A stretch of 57,339 nucleotides of DNA from Pseudomonadota bacterium (GTDB lineage: Bacteria; Pseudomonadota; Gammaproteobacteria; Burkholderiales; Thiobacillaceae). Below are positions 1 to 8,364 of the stretch, piece after piece (position 1 is the first letter of the stretch; each line of letters opens with the position of its first letter). The position numbers and the translations under genes are program-made. The notes below the pieces were generated by a model that had not been told where the DNA came from, ran no database searches, and worked only from the letters and a program-made list of their open reading frames with translations. The stretch spans positions 1 to 57,339 of the forward strand of contig JAUYFG010000149.1 in assembly GCA_030690985.1 (NCBI GenBank). The letters are read 5' to 3'.

Positions 1-815
1 GGACAAATCTTCGGTTTGGGCCAGAACACGACATGATCCCCACTGCCGAGTCGGCGGCCTTTGCTGAAGTCGGTAGAGCGCCTTTGATGCTGCTGGAACA
101 GCACATCCGCGCCTTGGAGCTGGAGCAAGGCGATGACGAAGTACGCACAGTAATAGCGATCCGCCAGAATCAAGTCGCCCGCCGCGATGCTGCCCAGCAG
201 TTCGCGAAACAACGCGTGTTCGCTGCCGGTCTTGCCGGAGTACGGGCCGATTGCCGCATCCAGCACCGCGCCCGTGGTCGCGCACAGCAAGCCAACCCAG
301 CGGGCAATCGGGAAACCCAAACCGGGTTTTTGATTGCTTTGTTGGGGATATTCGGCCTGATTCTCCGGCGTATCCGGCATCGTGACGGTGGTGCCATCAA
401 CCAATTTGACCGACAGACCTCGCCACAGCCAATGTGGCTGGGCTTGTCGGGCGATGTGCTGTCCGGTTTCCTGGGCCAAGGAACGGATCATTCCCAGCGG
501 CAAGCGCTGACGAGCCCTGCAATAGCCACCCGTGTGGGTACTGCAAGGTTCCAATCCGTTGGCGATGCGGTCCACCGCGTACCGATTGACCGCATGTTGG
601 CAGGAGCGATCCGGGTTCAGCGCCTGCGCCATGAATAGCGACAACGTTTCAATGGGCGGATATAGCCGCTCACGATGCGGCGGCAGGTGTCGGTCCACCT
701 GTTCCAGAAGGGCGTCGCCAGTCAGTAGATTGAAGAAGTCATAGGCGTGCAGCTGGTTAGCATGATGACCGACTCGGCGCTGTTGATACGTCCGGGTTTC
801 ATGGGTACTGTGCAT
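1..815 (-). mobile_element. IS4-family transposase, cut by the window edge
   Basis: Read on the minus strand from ATG at 815, the frame is open to base 1 (about 271 residues). It begins MHSTHETRTYQQRR. The N-terminal part is typical of IS4 transposases, with NQLHAYDFFNLLTGDALL followed by RLYPPIETLSLFMAQAL. The first catalytic Asp is in LVDGTTVTMPDTPENQ and the second in ILADRYYCAYF; the final Glu block lies beyond the window. The enzyme would perform DDE cut-and-paste transposition. No frameshift was found in the stretches I translated, so the copy may be intact outside the window. Plus-strand frames across this region are antisense shadows. Family assignment is from motif memory and is firm; the exact IS name is not known. 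Confidence 0.85.
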
Positions 816-1029
816 GTCGGCTGGCGGCCACAAAGGCCGCTGTTTGGGTAGGACCTACAGTTTGCCAGGTCGCCAGCTTTCTTCATGGTTTCAATGGCTT
901 GCAAGCGCAATTTGGCGTTGCCTGGGCTTATGTAAGTGCCATTCGAACCTGGCCCCTTATCGTTCCTTATCGTTATCGTCAGGGTTTCATAAAGTTTTGC
1001 AAATTAAAAACCTGTAAGGAGAATTGTTA
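816..1029. other. Non-coding stretch between IS4 transposase and PLD gene; probable IS end
   Basis: No convincing gene. It should hold the upstream end of the IS4-type element. A segment near 935-960 (gtgccattcgaacctggccc) resembles sequence around 44139-44151 (taaggggccagg on the other strand) and may be an IS or REP-transposon terminus. This is inference from resemblance only. The base composition falls sharply towards AT from about 960 onward, leading into the AT-rich gene at 1030. Confidence 0.4.
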
Positions 1030-2418
1030 ATGAATATATCAGCGTACCTTAAATCTATTCTTGGCGATAATTACTACTTGGAGGATGTGCTCATAGTCGG
1101 TCCATATCCAAGCCATCACTTTGTTGACAAACTAATTAATCACGGCCTGCAAAAATTAACACCGACCACTGGTCCTACTGTTACATTTATCATTGATGAT
1201 GGTTGGGACATCTTCCGAGTAGATGCAATTAAAGATGCATTCCCTTCTGGTCGCGGTGTTCGACAACCCGCTCCAATTGTACGTCGCGTTGCTGCTATTG
1301 ATCCCTGCGGCCTGGTTCATGCAAAGATTTATTATTTTCACATTCGTAACTACGAAAACACTTACACAAAACGTTATCTGCTTCTTGGGTCTGCAAATGC
1401 TAGCATGGGCGGATTTGGCTCCAATTCAGAAACCTACATGAATATTGACTTTGCTGACATCAATCAGCGAGATGTGAGTGGTGTTGAAAACTACATTGAG
1501 CAACTCAAGGCAGGAAAACCTGGCACCAAGGTACCAAATGAATGTGAATTTACGATAGCGCGCAACACATCTATATCTCTGCCAGCAGTTCGTTTTGTCA
1601 ATGATGAAGCATCTAGTTTCGATGCATGGTTACGGCGGGGGCGGCTATGCCATCAATACAAAGCGGATCAGAACTTTGGCAAGATAAGCCTGCCCCTAAA
1701 AAAGCCTTTACCAAAAGGCGAACTGGAAAGCGCTTTGACAAAATACGGTTTCGGTCAAGATCAAGACAGTAAATTATTTAGCAGATCCTACGTTGAAGTT
1801 ATTTCCGACACAGATGACGAGCGCCAGATGCCGTGGCGTGGAAAATACTTCATTGAAACAAATTACGGCTATTGGACAAGTAGTGATTGCTATCTTGAAT
1901 TGAATGAAGAATTCACGACACCCAACAAGTCTGCGCGTGAAAAAACACTGGATGCAATAATATCCGGGACATCGCAAGAAAGCTGGCTCTCTGAATACGA
2001 ACATCTGCTACAGCAATTTGCTCAACAACTCAAGCCCAATGTTGTACATGAGTTCCTTGAGCATGGCGCCAATGGGATTAGCAATAACTACTACCTCGAC
2101 CGCGCCAGAAAAAAACTTGATGCAGATAAACGCAGAGCAAATGACAAGTTTTTTGCCACTCGGTTTGCCTCTGGGTTCTCCTTCGTTCACGTTCCAGAAA
2201 TGGGCGAGGATTTTAACGAGTTTGCATTAAATTTTTGCGAGACCATTATTTTACGAATAAAAGGTCAGCGTGTGGTTAACAAACTTGCAAATCTTCTCAA
2301 AGAGAAAATTGATGAAAGTTTTCTAAACAACCCAGAAGACCTGCTCGGTTATATTCGGAATAATTGGAGCGATAAGGACTTTCGACGTGCACTGATTGAT
2401 TTTCATAAGTCCAACTAA
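1030..2418 (+). CDS. Phospholipase-D-like (HKD) protein, AT-rich, probably acquired
   Basis: The product is 462 residues. One HKD-type active site is visible: GLVHAKIYYF (His97, Lys99), then LLLGSANASMGG (residues 118-128) and SNSETYMNID. This is the arrangement of PLD-superfamily nucleases and lipases; only one clear motif is seen, so a dimer would be expected to form the active site. No signal peptide or membrane segment is visible, so it is probably cytoplasmic. The ATG at 1030 has AGGAG eight bases upstream and is preferred to a TTG two codons earlier. The gene is clearly more AT-rich than all its neighbours and lies between an IS4 transposase and a WYL regulator, which suggests horizontal acquisition. 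PLD-like nucleases with WYL regulators occur in anti-phage loci, but a defence role here is inference; the substrate is unknown. Confidence 0.7.
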   Translation: MNISAYLKSILGDNYYLEDVLIVGPYPSHHFVDKLINHGLQKLTPTTGPTVTFIIDDGWDIFRVDAIKDAFPSGRGVRQPAPIVRRVAAIDPCGLVHAKIYYFHIRNYENTYTKRYLLLGSANASMGGFGSNSETYMNIDFADINQRDVSGVENYIEQLKAGKPGTKVPNECEFTIARNTSISLPAVRFVNDEASSFDAWLRRGRLCHQYKADQNFGKISLPLKKPLPKGELESALTKYGFGQDQDSKLFSRSYVEVISDTDDERQMPWRGKYFIETNYGYWTSSDCYLELNEEFTTPNKSAREKTLDAIISGTSQESWLSEYEHLLQQFAQQLKPNVVHEFLEHGANGISNNYYLDRARKKLDADKRRANDKFFATRFASGFSFVHVPEMGEDFNEFALNFCETIILRIKGQRVVNKLANLLKEKIDESFLNNPEDLLGYIRNNWSDKDFRRALIDFHKSN

Positions 2419-2439
2419 ATTCCGATAGCCCGAGCCCGC

Positions 2440-2525
2440 GTAGGATGGGTTGAGCGTGAGCGAAACCCATCAACTTCACGTCACCGTCGTCATGATGGGT
2501 TTCGCTCACGCTCAACCCATCCTAC
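2440..2525. repeat. Palindromic repeat, family B
   Basis: Arms gtaggatgggttgagcg and cgctcaacccatcctac enclose about 50 bases including a second inverted pair (gcgaaacccatca / tgatgggtttcgc). The same family recurs at 18389-18479. It lies between the PLD and WYL genes and ends 14 bases before the WYL ATG, so it may act as a terminator-like stem or form the leader of the WYL transcript. Confidence 0.85.
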
Positions 2526-2538
2526 TTTGCTAAAAACA

Positions 2539-3552
2539 ATGCCCTCCGATACTCCCCGCCACACCCTCGCCCGTCACTGGGAATTATTGCGCCTCCTCCC
2601 CTCCCACGGATCGGGTCGCTCGATGCGGGAATTGGCCGAAACTTTGAATGCCCAAGGCTTTAAAGTCTGCAAGCGCACAATAGAACGTGATTTGCAATTA
2701 TTGCGGGAAATCTTCCCTCTGGAATGCAACGATAAGAGCATTCCTCACGGCTGGCGTTGGGCTCCAAATACCCAACTCGATATTCCCGGATTGACTCTGG
2801 CGGAAGCATTGAGTTTGAAACTGGCGCGGGACATGGTCAGCCCCTTGTTGCCACCTTCCGCGCTACGCGCGCTGGAGCAGCGCTTCGCTCAGGCGGACAA
2901 CAAACTGGCGGCGCTGGAGTCGGGCAACGCGACGGCGAGTTGGGCGAACAAGGTGCGCTCCGTGCCGCCTACCCTGCCGCTGCTGCCGCCGGCCATCGAC
3001 CATGCCATTCTGGAAACCGTGCAGGAGGCCCTGTTCCACGACGAGCAACTGGAGGTCGAATACCGTGGCCTGGGCGCGGCGCTGGCTTCGCCCCAACGTC
3101 TGCATCCGCTCGGCCTGGTGGCGCGCGGCGTGACCCTGTATCTGGTGGCGACCGCCTTTGGCTATACGGACCCGCGCACCTACGCCCTGCATCGCTTCAC
3201 CCAGGCCAGCCGCACCGGCGAGCCTGTGGCGCGGCCGCCGGGGTTTGACTTGGACGCCTACATCGCCGAGGGCGCGCTCCAGTTCGGCAATGGCCAGACC
3301 TTGCGCCTGGAGGCCTGGGTTTCCGAGTCGCTCGCCCGCGTGCTGGAAGAAACCCCGCTGGCGGCGGACCAGTCCCTGGAGTTGGTGGAAGGCGTTCACT
3401 ACCTCTCCGCGAGCGTCCTGGATTCTTGGCAATTGCGCTGGTGGCTGCTGAGCCAGGGCGACGAGGTCATCGTGGTCGAACCCGCCGAATTGCGCGCGGC
3501 GATTGCGGAAACCCTGGAAAACGCGGCGGCGGCGTATCGCGAGGAACCGTGA
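2539..3552 (+). CDS. WYL-domain transcriptional regulator
   Basis: The 337-residue protein has the usual architecture of WYL regulators. An N-terminal winged helix (about 15-65, with RSMRELAETLNAQGFKVCKR and TIERDLQLLREIFPLE) binds DNA. The WYL ligand domain (about 155-220, EYRGLGAALASPQRLHPLGL and YALHRFTQA) and a C-terminal WCX segment (about 235-320) follow. These proteins sense nucleic-acid-like or phosphorylated ligands and often control defence or stress genes. The ATG at 2539 lacks a clear ribosome-binding site; a TTG at 2527 is an alternative. It follows the PLD gene in the same direction, separated only by a palindromic repeat, so co-regulation is plausible. Unlike the PLD gene it matches the high-GC genome average. 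Confidence 0.85.
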   Translation: MPSDTPRHTLARHWELLRLLPSHGSGRSMRELAETLNAQGFKVCKRTIERDLQLLREIFPLECNDKSIPHGWRWAPNTQLDIPGLTLAEALSLKLARDMVSPLLPPSALRALEQRFAQADNKLAALESGNATASWANKVRSVPPTLPLLPPAIDHAILETVQEALFHDEQLEVEYRGLGAALASPQRLHPLGLVARGVTLYLVATAFGYTDPRTYALHRFTQASRTGEPVARPPGFDLDAYIAEGALQFGNGQTLRLEAWVSESLARVLEETPLAADQSLELVEGVHYLSASVLDSWQLRWWLLSQGDEVIVVEPAELRAAIAETLENAAAAYREEP

Positions 3553-3608
3553 TGCCTTGCCCTTTCCGGGCCTCGACGAACAGCTTGGCTTGAAACAAGC
3601 TCGCCCTT

Positions 3609-3736
3609 GTAGCGCAGGCGTTATGTCCACGGCGCCGATAGCGCCGTGGACGGTATCCCTTGCGGGCCCGCCTGCATTCAGCGCCAAGAGCAGGCGAGAG
3701 CCTGCCCCGGACGCGATCCGGGGACGCCTGCGCTAC
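3609..3736. repeat. Palindromic repeat, family F
   Basis: Outer arms gtagcgcaggcg and cgcctgcgctac with internal inverted pairs, located between convergent genes. Related copies lie at 9859-9928 and 12077-12135. Confidence 0.8.
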
Positions 3737-3783
3737 AGGTGCGCCCGGTTTCATCATTCGGGGCGGCCTGGCCGCCATGCACG

Positions 3784-4725
3784 TCAGGAAAGTTGCAGGT
3801 CGCCAGTCTCCAGCCATTGCCGTAGGTTGAAGTACATGCCTTTAGGCTCGGGGGCTTCAAGCTGTTGCAGCGCTTCGAGCAGACTGGCCCGTTCCTCGCT
3901 AGTAATCTGGCGCATGAGGCCGATGAACTGGAACAACTCTGTCCGCACCGGGGAGAGGTCTTTCAGGAAGGGAACGAAGCCAAAGCGGTCGTAAGCAAGC
4001 AGGGCCGCGCGGCGCTGAAACCAGAGATCCAGTCCTGCAAACTCGGGAACCCCGATCGGTTCATGGCTAATCACCTCCCACAGGCACGGAGCCCCTTCCG
4101 GCTGCATTGCCAGCCAATGCAGCGCACACCAGAAGGCGGGAAAGTGGGCGTCAAACGCCTCGCGGTCATCCGCCGTGATGTCCTCGATGGGGTCAAACAC
4201 GCCGGTCTGCCGCATTCGTTCCTCAAGATCGTTGCGATGCAGGCCGATGCCTTGCAGGCGGAAGTCCACGTACTGCTTGAGCAGCGACATGGCGTCTGGG
4301 AGCGTCCATAGCCGAAGTTGCCGGTCCAGATAACCGGGTTCGAAATAGGTCGATTTGTCCCACACCCAGTACGCTGCGGAGAGATCAAAGCGTGGGTCTG
4401 CCGGCAATGGGTTTTCCGCGTCTCCCGCGCTGGTGAATACTTCCAGGGCGGAGAGGTAGGCCGGTGTTTTCAGAAGCGACTGATAGGCGGCGGAATCGAA
4501 TCCTTGCGCCATCAGAATTTCCAGGCCACGGCAGGCGATGATGCTGGACAGGGTGCCATCGTCCGCCATGTCGGCGGGGAGGTTGGCCAGGATGGATTGA
4601 ACGTCCGGCAAGTCCTGGAGATAGCCGATTAGCTCGATGCCGTTCGGGTCAAGGTTTGTGGATTGCCCGGAATGGGCGTTGTAAATCGCGGTGAAGGTGT
4701 TGTATTCGATGCAGTAGCCGCACAT
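3784..4725 (-). CDS. Hypothetical protein, family not recognised
   Basis: The product is 313 residues from ATG 4725 (MCGYCIEYNTF), which has GGAG nine bases upstream. The frame stays open for 49 more codons to an ATG at 4872, but that start has no ribosome-binding site and the added residues look non-natural. The protein is acidic and soluble, without signal peptide or membrane segment. It carries an early Cys pair (C2, C5), and many aromatic residues in its central and C-terminal parts (for example YWVWDKSTYFEPGY, LDLWFQRRAALLAYDRF). Composition and codon use match the genome, so it is probably a real gene. No catalytic motif is recognised and no function is proposed. It is isolated between repeat-bearing gaps. 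Confidence 0.6.
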   Translation of the reverse strand: MCGYCIEYNTFTAIYNAHSGQSTNLDPNGIELIGYLQDLPDVQSILANLPADMADDGTLSSIIACRGLEILMAQGFDSAAYQSLLKTPAYLSALEVFTSAGDAENPLPADPRFDLSAAYWVWDKSTYFEPGYLDRQLRLWTLPDAMSLLKQYVDFRLQGIGLHRNDLEERMRQTGVFDPIEDITADDREAFDAHFPAFWCALHWLAMQPEGAPCLWEVISHEPIGVPEFAGLDLWFQRRAALLAYDRFGFVPFLKDLSPVRTELFQFIGLMRQITSEERASLLEALQQLEAPEPKGMYFNLRQWLETGDLQLS

Positions 4726-5107
4726 GACTTGGGTCTCCAGGTTGTTGGGATGTCTGGCTACCCGAAAGCGACTATCGCGGGGCAGGTAGCCGTGTTCCGA
4801 AGCGAGGAGAGGATTATCTCGATGTGCGCGACATACGGTGTCGTACTCGCCACCATGGAGCGCACTGGGCAAAAGGTCGGGACCGGATCATTGGCCGGGG
4901 GTGAATGGCCGTTCTCCATCCTGAAAATGTGCCAGGGCGCGGAGCGGTCCAGGTGCTCTCGGTGATGTGCCACAACGCCCTCAATGGCTTTCTCGGAGCA
5001 CCGCCTGGGACGCCAAACGCGGGGGCAAGGGAGGCGCTGCACAGGATGCTGGGAGACGGTTTCCCTTGTGGGAAGAAACGATAGGCGATAGCTCCCGAGT
5101 TGCCGGT
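4726..5107. other. Stretch without a confident gene
   Basis: Short frames exist on both strands but none shows a start signal, a recognisable domain or a natural amino-acid composition. It may contain the promoter of the 3784-4725 gene or the remains of a decayed gene. Confidence 0.4.
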
Positions 5108-5542
5108 TCAAAGCGCCCCGCATTCCTTGCGGTATTTGCGCTGGTCGCTTTTCAGGGTTTTTTTCTGCTGCTTGCTCGGTTCCGCCTTCGCTTCCGCCTG
5201 GTTGATCTTGTCCAGCAGGCGAGTGCAGTCGGTTTCCTGTTTGCTGGCGGCGGCGCGTGCTTTTTCTCGCGTCGCGGCTGATTTTTCGTCACGTTTTCGG
5301 AGCGCCTCGGCCTCGGCGATGTCGTTCTTCGCGCGGCTGCGTGCCTCCTCGACCGTGTAGGCACTGGGCGGGGGAAGCGCCTCAGGCAGGGTCAGCGATT
5401 GGCTGCCGGGGGGGCAGGGCGATGACTGGTAAACGATGCGTTCTCCCTGGCTGCATTTGTGGATTTCCGCGTGGGCAGACCCGCTCGCCAGGGCCAGGGC
5501 GAGCAGGGTTGCAGCGATTCGACAGGTTCCTGGAACGATCAC
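5108..5542 (-). CDS. Exported DUF4124-type protein
   Basis: The 144-residue product starts at GTG 5542, which has GAGGAGG five bases upstream. Residues 1-25 form a Sec signal peptide (hydrophobic AATLLALALAS, cleavage likely after SAHA). The mature N-terminus IHKCSQGERIVYQSSPC matches the DUF4124 motif, in which two Cys residues probably form a disulphide in the periplasm. The remainder is a charged, helix-rich Lys/Glu/Ala segment (about 60-140) that is probably coiled coil, with a final CGAL. DUF4124 proteins are small periplasmic proteins of unknown role. The gene lies downstream of the SLAC1-like gene, same strand, 40 bases apart. Confidence 0.75.
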   Translation of the reverse strand: MIVPGTCRIAATLLALALASGSAHAEIHKCSQGERIVYQSSPCPPGSQSLTLPEALPPPSAYTVEEARSRAKNDIAEAEALRKRDEKSAATREKARAAASKQETDCTRLLDKINQAEAKAEPSKQQKKTLKSDQRKYRKECGAL

Positions 5543-5582
5543 GAAGACCTCCTCGTGCTGGTTGAAGCGTGCTGTGGCTGGC

Positions 5583-6539
5583 TTACTCCGCCAGACAGAT
5601 CTCCCGGCGCGCCACGGCGATGCCGGTGCGGACGAGCAGTGCCGTGATGACTACCGTGGCGATGGCCAGGAGGATGCCGGACAGGCGCAGGAACATCGGG
5701 TCGCCGGTGTGCTTGAACATGGCCAGGGTGGCGATGGTGATGGCCGCCAGCGGGAAGGAGTAGGCCCACCAGGAGAGGAAGAACTTGAGCCGGGTGAACC
5801 AGCACAATTGGGCGATCAGCAGGATGGTGAAGAACAGCGCGGCGTAATACAGGATGCGGGCGAAGGCATCGACCTCGCCGGTCAGCTTTACATACGACAG
5901 GAATCCCACGGCCGGCGGCGCGATCAGGATGAACAGCGTCGGCATCAGGCGTTCCGGCAGGCTGCCGTGGAAGATCACCCGGTTGAAGATGATCGTCAGC
6001 AACAGCGGCCAGAAAGTGAGGCCGATGCTGAAGAAGAACCAGGAGATTTCGACGGGTGCGTGTTCCACGCCGGCGATGGGCACCAGGATGTTGCCCACCA
6101 CGGGAATGAACCAGGCCGGGTTGAGGTGGGCGACTTCGAACTTGGTGTGGTGCATCCATTGCGTGATGACGTGCAGCGTGAGCACCAGATGCAAGGCCGT
6201 GCCGGCCAGCCAGAGCAGCTTGGAATAGGGCGCGCTGAGCGGCAGCCAGGCGATGGACAGGAGAATCAGCGCGATGCTCACCGTCGGCACGAAGTTCATC
6301 TTCACCGGATGCGCCCACTCCGCCGCCGTCTCCGCGCGGTACTTCACGACCTTGACGGTGTAAAGCACCGCCAGCAGGGCGAACAGGCCCGTGCTCAGTA
6401 GCCGCAGCCAGGGGCTGATGGAAACCGGCAGAGAAAGAATTTCCTCGGCACGCAGCCAGGCGATGGTGAGGCCGCTGAGGCCCATGATCATGGCAAACCA
6501 GGCGATTGGGAAGTGTTGTAGGCGGGCGGGTGCGGTCAT
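5583..6539 (-). CDS. SLAC1/TehA-family anion channel or exporter
   Basis: The 318-residue protein has about ten hydrophobic helices, as expected for the tellurite-resistance/dicarboxylate (TDT/SLAC1) family. Family-like features include the N-terminal LQHFPIAWFAMIMGLSGLTIAW and NPAWFIPVVGNILVPIAG. The start is placed at ATG 6539 (MTAPARLQHFP). An in-frame ATG at 6629 would add 30 residues, but these are translated palindromic repeat ([11 protein letters not shown]-like) and are not real protein. Members conduct or export anions such as sulfite, C4-dicarboxylates or chloride; the substrate here cannot be read from sequence. It lies with a haem-binding lipoprotein and a DUF302 protein on the same strand, which hints at sulfur or redox stress. 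Confidence 0.8.
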   Translation of the reverse strand: MTAPARLQHFPIAWFAMIMGLSGLTIAWLRAEEILSLPVSISPWLRLLSTGLFALLAVLYTVKVVKYRAETAAEWAHPVKMNFVPTVSIALILLSIAWLPLSAPYSKLLWLAGTALHLVLTLHVITQWMHHTKFEVAHLNPAWFIPVVGNILVPIAGVEHAPVEISWFFFSIGLTFWPLLLTIIFNRVIFHGSLPERLMPTLFILIAPPAVGFLSYVKLTGEVDAFARILYYAALFFTILLIAQLCWFTRLKFFLSWWAYSFPLAAITIATLAMFKHTGDPMFLRLSGILLAIATVVITALLVRTGIAVARREICLAE

Positions 6540-6560
6540 GGGAGAGCCAGAGGGAGGGGC

Positions 6561-6634
6561 GTAGGTTGGGCAAAGCGCAGCGTGCCCAACATTCCGAGTG
6601 AGACGTTGGGCACGCTGCGCTTTGCCCAACCTAC
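6561..6634. repeat. Palindromic repeat, family A
   Basis: Arms gtaggttgggcaaagcgcag and the reverse complement form an almost perfect 30-base inverted repeat with a short loop. Other copies lie at 14444, 18143, 33605 and twice in 54052-54245. It sits between the DUF3365 gene and the SLAC1 gene and reads through into false N-terminal extensions. Confidence 0.9.
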
Positions 6635-6645
6635 AGGGGGTGGAA

Positions 6646-7221
6646 CTACATCGCCTTCTTCATGGAAAGTACGCCGCGAATCATGCCGGCGCTGTAGCCC
6701 ACGGCCTTGTCGTTGGGGTATTCGATGGCCAGTTTGGCTTTCACCTCGGGTGAGAGTTTGTCCGGGTCGCCATGGCAGTTCAGGCAGACCGCCTGGGTCG
6801 GCAGTGCCTTGGCGTAGCGGAATAGCTTGCCTTCGGGCGTATCGACGACGGCGGACATATCCAGGGTTTCCGGCTTCTCACCGGCTGCCAGGCGTTTTTC
6901 CAGGCTGGCCAAGGCTTCGCTTTCCCAGGCATCGGGCACGGCTTTGGGATTGCGGTTCTTCGGGCTGGCCCGCTTGATCGAGAAACCGGTCTTCTGCGCG
7001 GCTTCGGCGGCGATCTTGGGCGCCCTTTCCTTGCATACGCCAATGGCTGCGGCAGGGCCATCGGCGGTCATCGCGGCTTTCAGTTCACCGCCCAGTGTTT
7101 GCAGCAGGCCAGCGGCGGTCTGTCGTGCGGAGTCGGTGAGAGCCGCTTGTTTTTCGGTATTCGGAGTACCGGCGCAGCCGGCGAGCAGCAACAGCGGCAA
7201 AGCAAGGGCAATTTTTTTCAT
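6646..7221 (-). CDS. DUF3365 (Tll0287-like) haem-binding lipoprotein
   Basis: The 191-residue protein starts with a lipoprotein signal (MKKIALALPLLLLAGCAG, lipobox LAGC, Cys16), so it is exported and lipid-anchored. The rest fits the Tll0287-like/DUF3365 domain: ACKERAP-like segment VCKERAPKIA near 62-71, SIKRASPKNRNPKA near 81-94, and a C-terminal CLNCHGD (CxxCH) near 145 that should bind one covalent haem c. Such proteins sense or carry electrons, or act as redox or NO sensors, in the periplasm. Start ATG 7221 has AAGGAG five bases upstream. It is separated from the SLAC1 gene by a family A palindrome. Confidence 0.85.
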   Translation of the reverse strand: MKKIALALPLLLLAGCAGTPNTEKQAALTDSARQTAAGLLQTLGGELKAAMTADGPAAAIGVCKERAPKIAAEAAQKTGFSIKRASPKNRNPKAVPDAWESEALASLEKRLAAGEKPETLDMSAVVDTPEGKLFRYAKALPTQAVCLNCHGDPDKLSPEVKAKLAIEYPNDKAVGYSAGMIRGVLSMKKAM

Positions 7222-7273
7222 GGTGTCTCCTTGGGGAACTTGGATAAGCGGCGCGGCGCCGGTTGACCGTGCT

Positions 7274-7663
7274 TTAGGCGCGCAGTTTCGCGAGAACGCC
7301 GGTCAGATGGGTCTGGGCTTCCGCCATCGCCGCGCTGATGTCCGGATGCCCGGCGGAAGCGGCGATTACGCCGGGGTCTTGCAGGGCGATGCGGGTGACC
7401 CCCGGCGCGATTTCGTACACGCAGCAGCCGCAAGGCAACAGGGCGCCGGCATCGCGGTCGGCTTCCAGCACGCGCTTGGCGATGCCGGGCGCGCACACGC
7501 CGAGCAGGCGGTAGGGGGGGATGTCATGGTTTATCTTGGCTTTCATGACGGCCTGGACATCGACTTCGGAGATCACCCCCATCTTGGCTTCGGCCAGCGT
7601 GGCTTTGAGTTTTTCGATGGCTTGGTCGATGGGCAGAGCGAGTTCAACGGTATGGGCGTACAT
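7274..7663 (-). CDS. DUF302-domain protein
   Basis: The 129-residue protein starts at ATG 7663 (MYAHTVELALPIDQAIEKLKATLAE), with AAGGA upstream. It covers one complete DUF302 domain: the N-terminal strand-helix with GVISEVDVQAVMKAKI, the central PYRLLGVCAPGIAKRVLEAD, and LLPCGCCVYEI. A CxxC-like CGCC is present where many DUF302 members have a hydrophobic strand. DUF302 proteins are small, cytoplasmic or exported, and linked to sulfur oxidation or stress loci; biochemical function is unknown. No signal peptide is seen. It is 22 bases downstream of the truncated haemoglobin on the same strand and probably co-transcribed with it. Confidence 0.8.
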   Translation of the reverse strand: MYAHTVELALPIDQAIEKLKATLAEAKMGVISEVDVQAVMKAKINHDIPPYRLLGVCAPGIAKRVLEADRDAGALLPCGCCVYEIAPGVTRIALQDPGVIAASAGHPDISAAMAEAQTHLTGVLAKLRA

Positions 7664-7685
7664 GGATGTCCTTTGGTGGGTGGGG

Positions 7686-8072
7686 TTATTGGGACTGGTT
7701 GCGCATATGGTCGGCCACCTTGACGAAGGCCTGATAAAGCTCGGCGCGCAGTTTGGCATCTTCCACCACCTCGTCCAGCGCCAATTGCATGCAGTGCATC
7801 CACTGGTCGCGCTCCGCGTCGCCGATGGTAAAGGGGAGATGGCGCCGGCGCAGCATGGGATGGCCGTGCTTCTCGACATACAACTGCGGCCCACCCAGCC
7901 AACCGGTCAGGAAATCAAACAGCTTCTGGCGCGAGCCGGACAGGTCTTCCGCGTGCAGCTTGCGGATGCCATAGGTTTCCGGCAACTCGTCCATGTGGTC
8001 GTAGAAGCGGGTCACCAGTTGTTGCACCGTGGCTTCGCCGCCGATGCGTTCGTAATGGGTTGGGAGGGTCAT
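7686..8072 (-). CDS. Group II truncated haemoglobin
   Basis: The 128-residue protein matches trHbO over its whole length: HYERIGGEATVQQLVTRFYDHM (A-B helices), KLFDFLTGWLGGPQLYVEKHG, and HPMLRRRHLPFTIGDAERDQW, which contains the F-helix proximal His, then the G-H helices. It binds haem and O2/NO and typically works in NO or peroxide detoxification or O2 delivery in the cytoplasm. It lies four bases after the brnA stop and 22 bases before the DUF302 gene. The spacing suggests one brnA-trHb-DUF302 transcript. No strong ribosome-binding site precedes the ATG, so translation may be coupled to brnA. Confidence 0.9.
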   Translation of the reverse strand: MTLPTHYERIGGEATVQQLVTRFYDHMDELPETYGIRKLHAEDLSGSRQKLFDFLTGWLGGPQLYVEKHGHPMLRRRHLPFTIGDAERDQWMHCMQLALDEVVEDAKLRAELYQAFVKVADHMRNQSQ

Positions 8073-8076
8073 CGTG

Positions 8077-8364
8077 TTACACCGGTTTATGGGTGTTGAC
8101 CCAGTCGCGCATGGCCTCGTTGACGCGGGTCTGCCAGCCCGCGCCGGTGGCTTTCAATGCAGCCAGGACGTCAGGATCGAAGCGAATGGTGGTTGGCACC
8201 TTGGTTACAGCGGCCTTGGGGCGGCCGATACGCGCCAATGACTTCACCGCTTGCCATTGCGCCTCGTTCAAGGGACGTGAGTCGGGGTCGGCGTTGGCGG
8301 CAGCGGTAATGATCGCGTCTTCTTCCAGCGTCGGCAAAATGGTTCCCGGTTTAAGTTTCGGCAT
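8077..8364 (-). CDS. brnA: BrnA-family antitoxin, toxin partner destroyed
   Basis: The 95-residue protein has the BrnA layout: a variable N-terminus, then TKVPTTIRFDPDVLAALKATGAGWQTRVNEAMRDWV, a ribbon-helix-helix DNA-binding segment at about 58-90. BrnA neutralises the RelE-fold RNase BrnT and represses the operon. Here the upstream brnT is reduced to its last 33 codons (8351-8451), overlapping the brnA start by 14 bases as in intact brnTA pairs. brnA itself looks complete, so it is an orphan antitoxin. It may be expressed from a promoter brought by the adjoining family G palindrome and may carry the downstream haemoglobin gene with it. Confidence 0.85.
   Translation of the reverse strand: MPKLKPGTILPTLEEDAIITAAANADPDSRPLNEAQWQAVKSLARIGRPKAAVTKVPTTIRFDPDVLAALKATGAGWQTRVNEAMRDWVNTHKPV

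Noticed and set aside
33-638. 201-residue plus-strand frame at the left edge
   Set aside because: Antisense of the IS4-family transposase, whose minus-strand translation gives clear family motifs.
4873-5107. Coding sequence between the hypothetical protein and the DUF4124 gene
   Set aside because: Frames on both strands lack start signals and natural composition.
6540-6629. N-terminal extension of the SLAC1-like protein (and similar extensions at 14478, 33672, 54205)
   Set aside because: These residues ([10 protein letters not shown]-like or GTLRFAQPT-like) are translated family A palindromes; true starts lie downstream.
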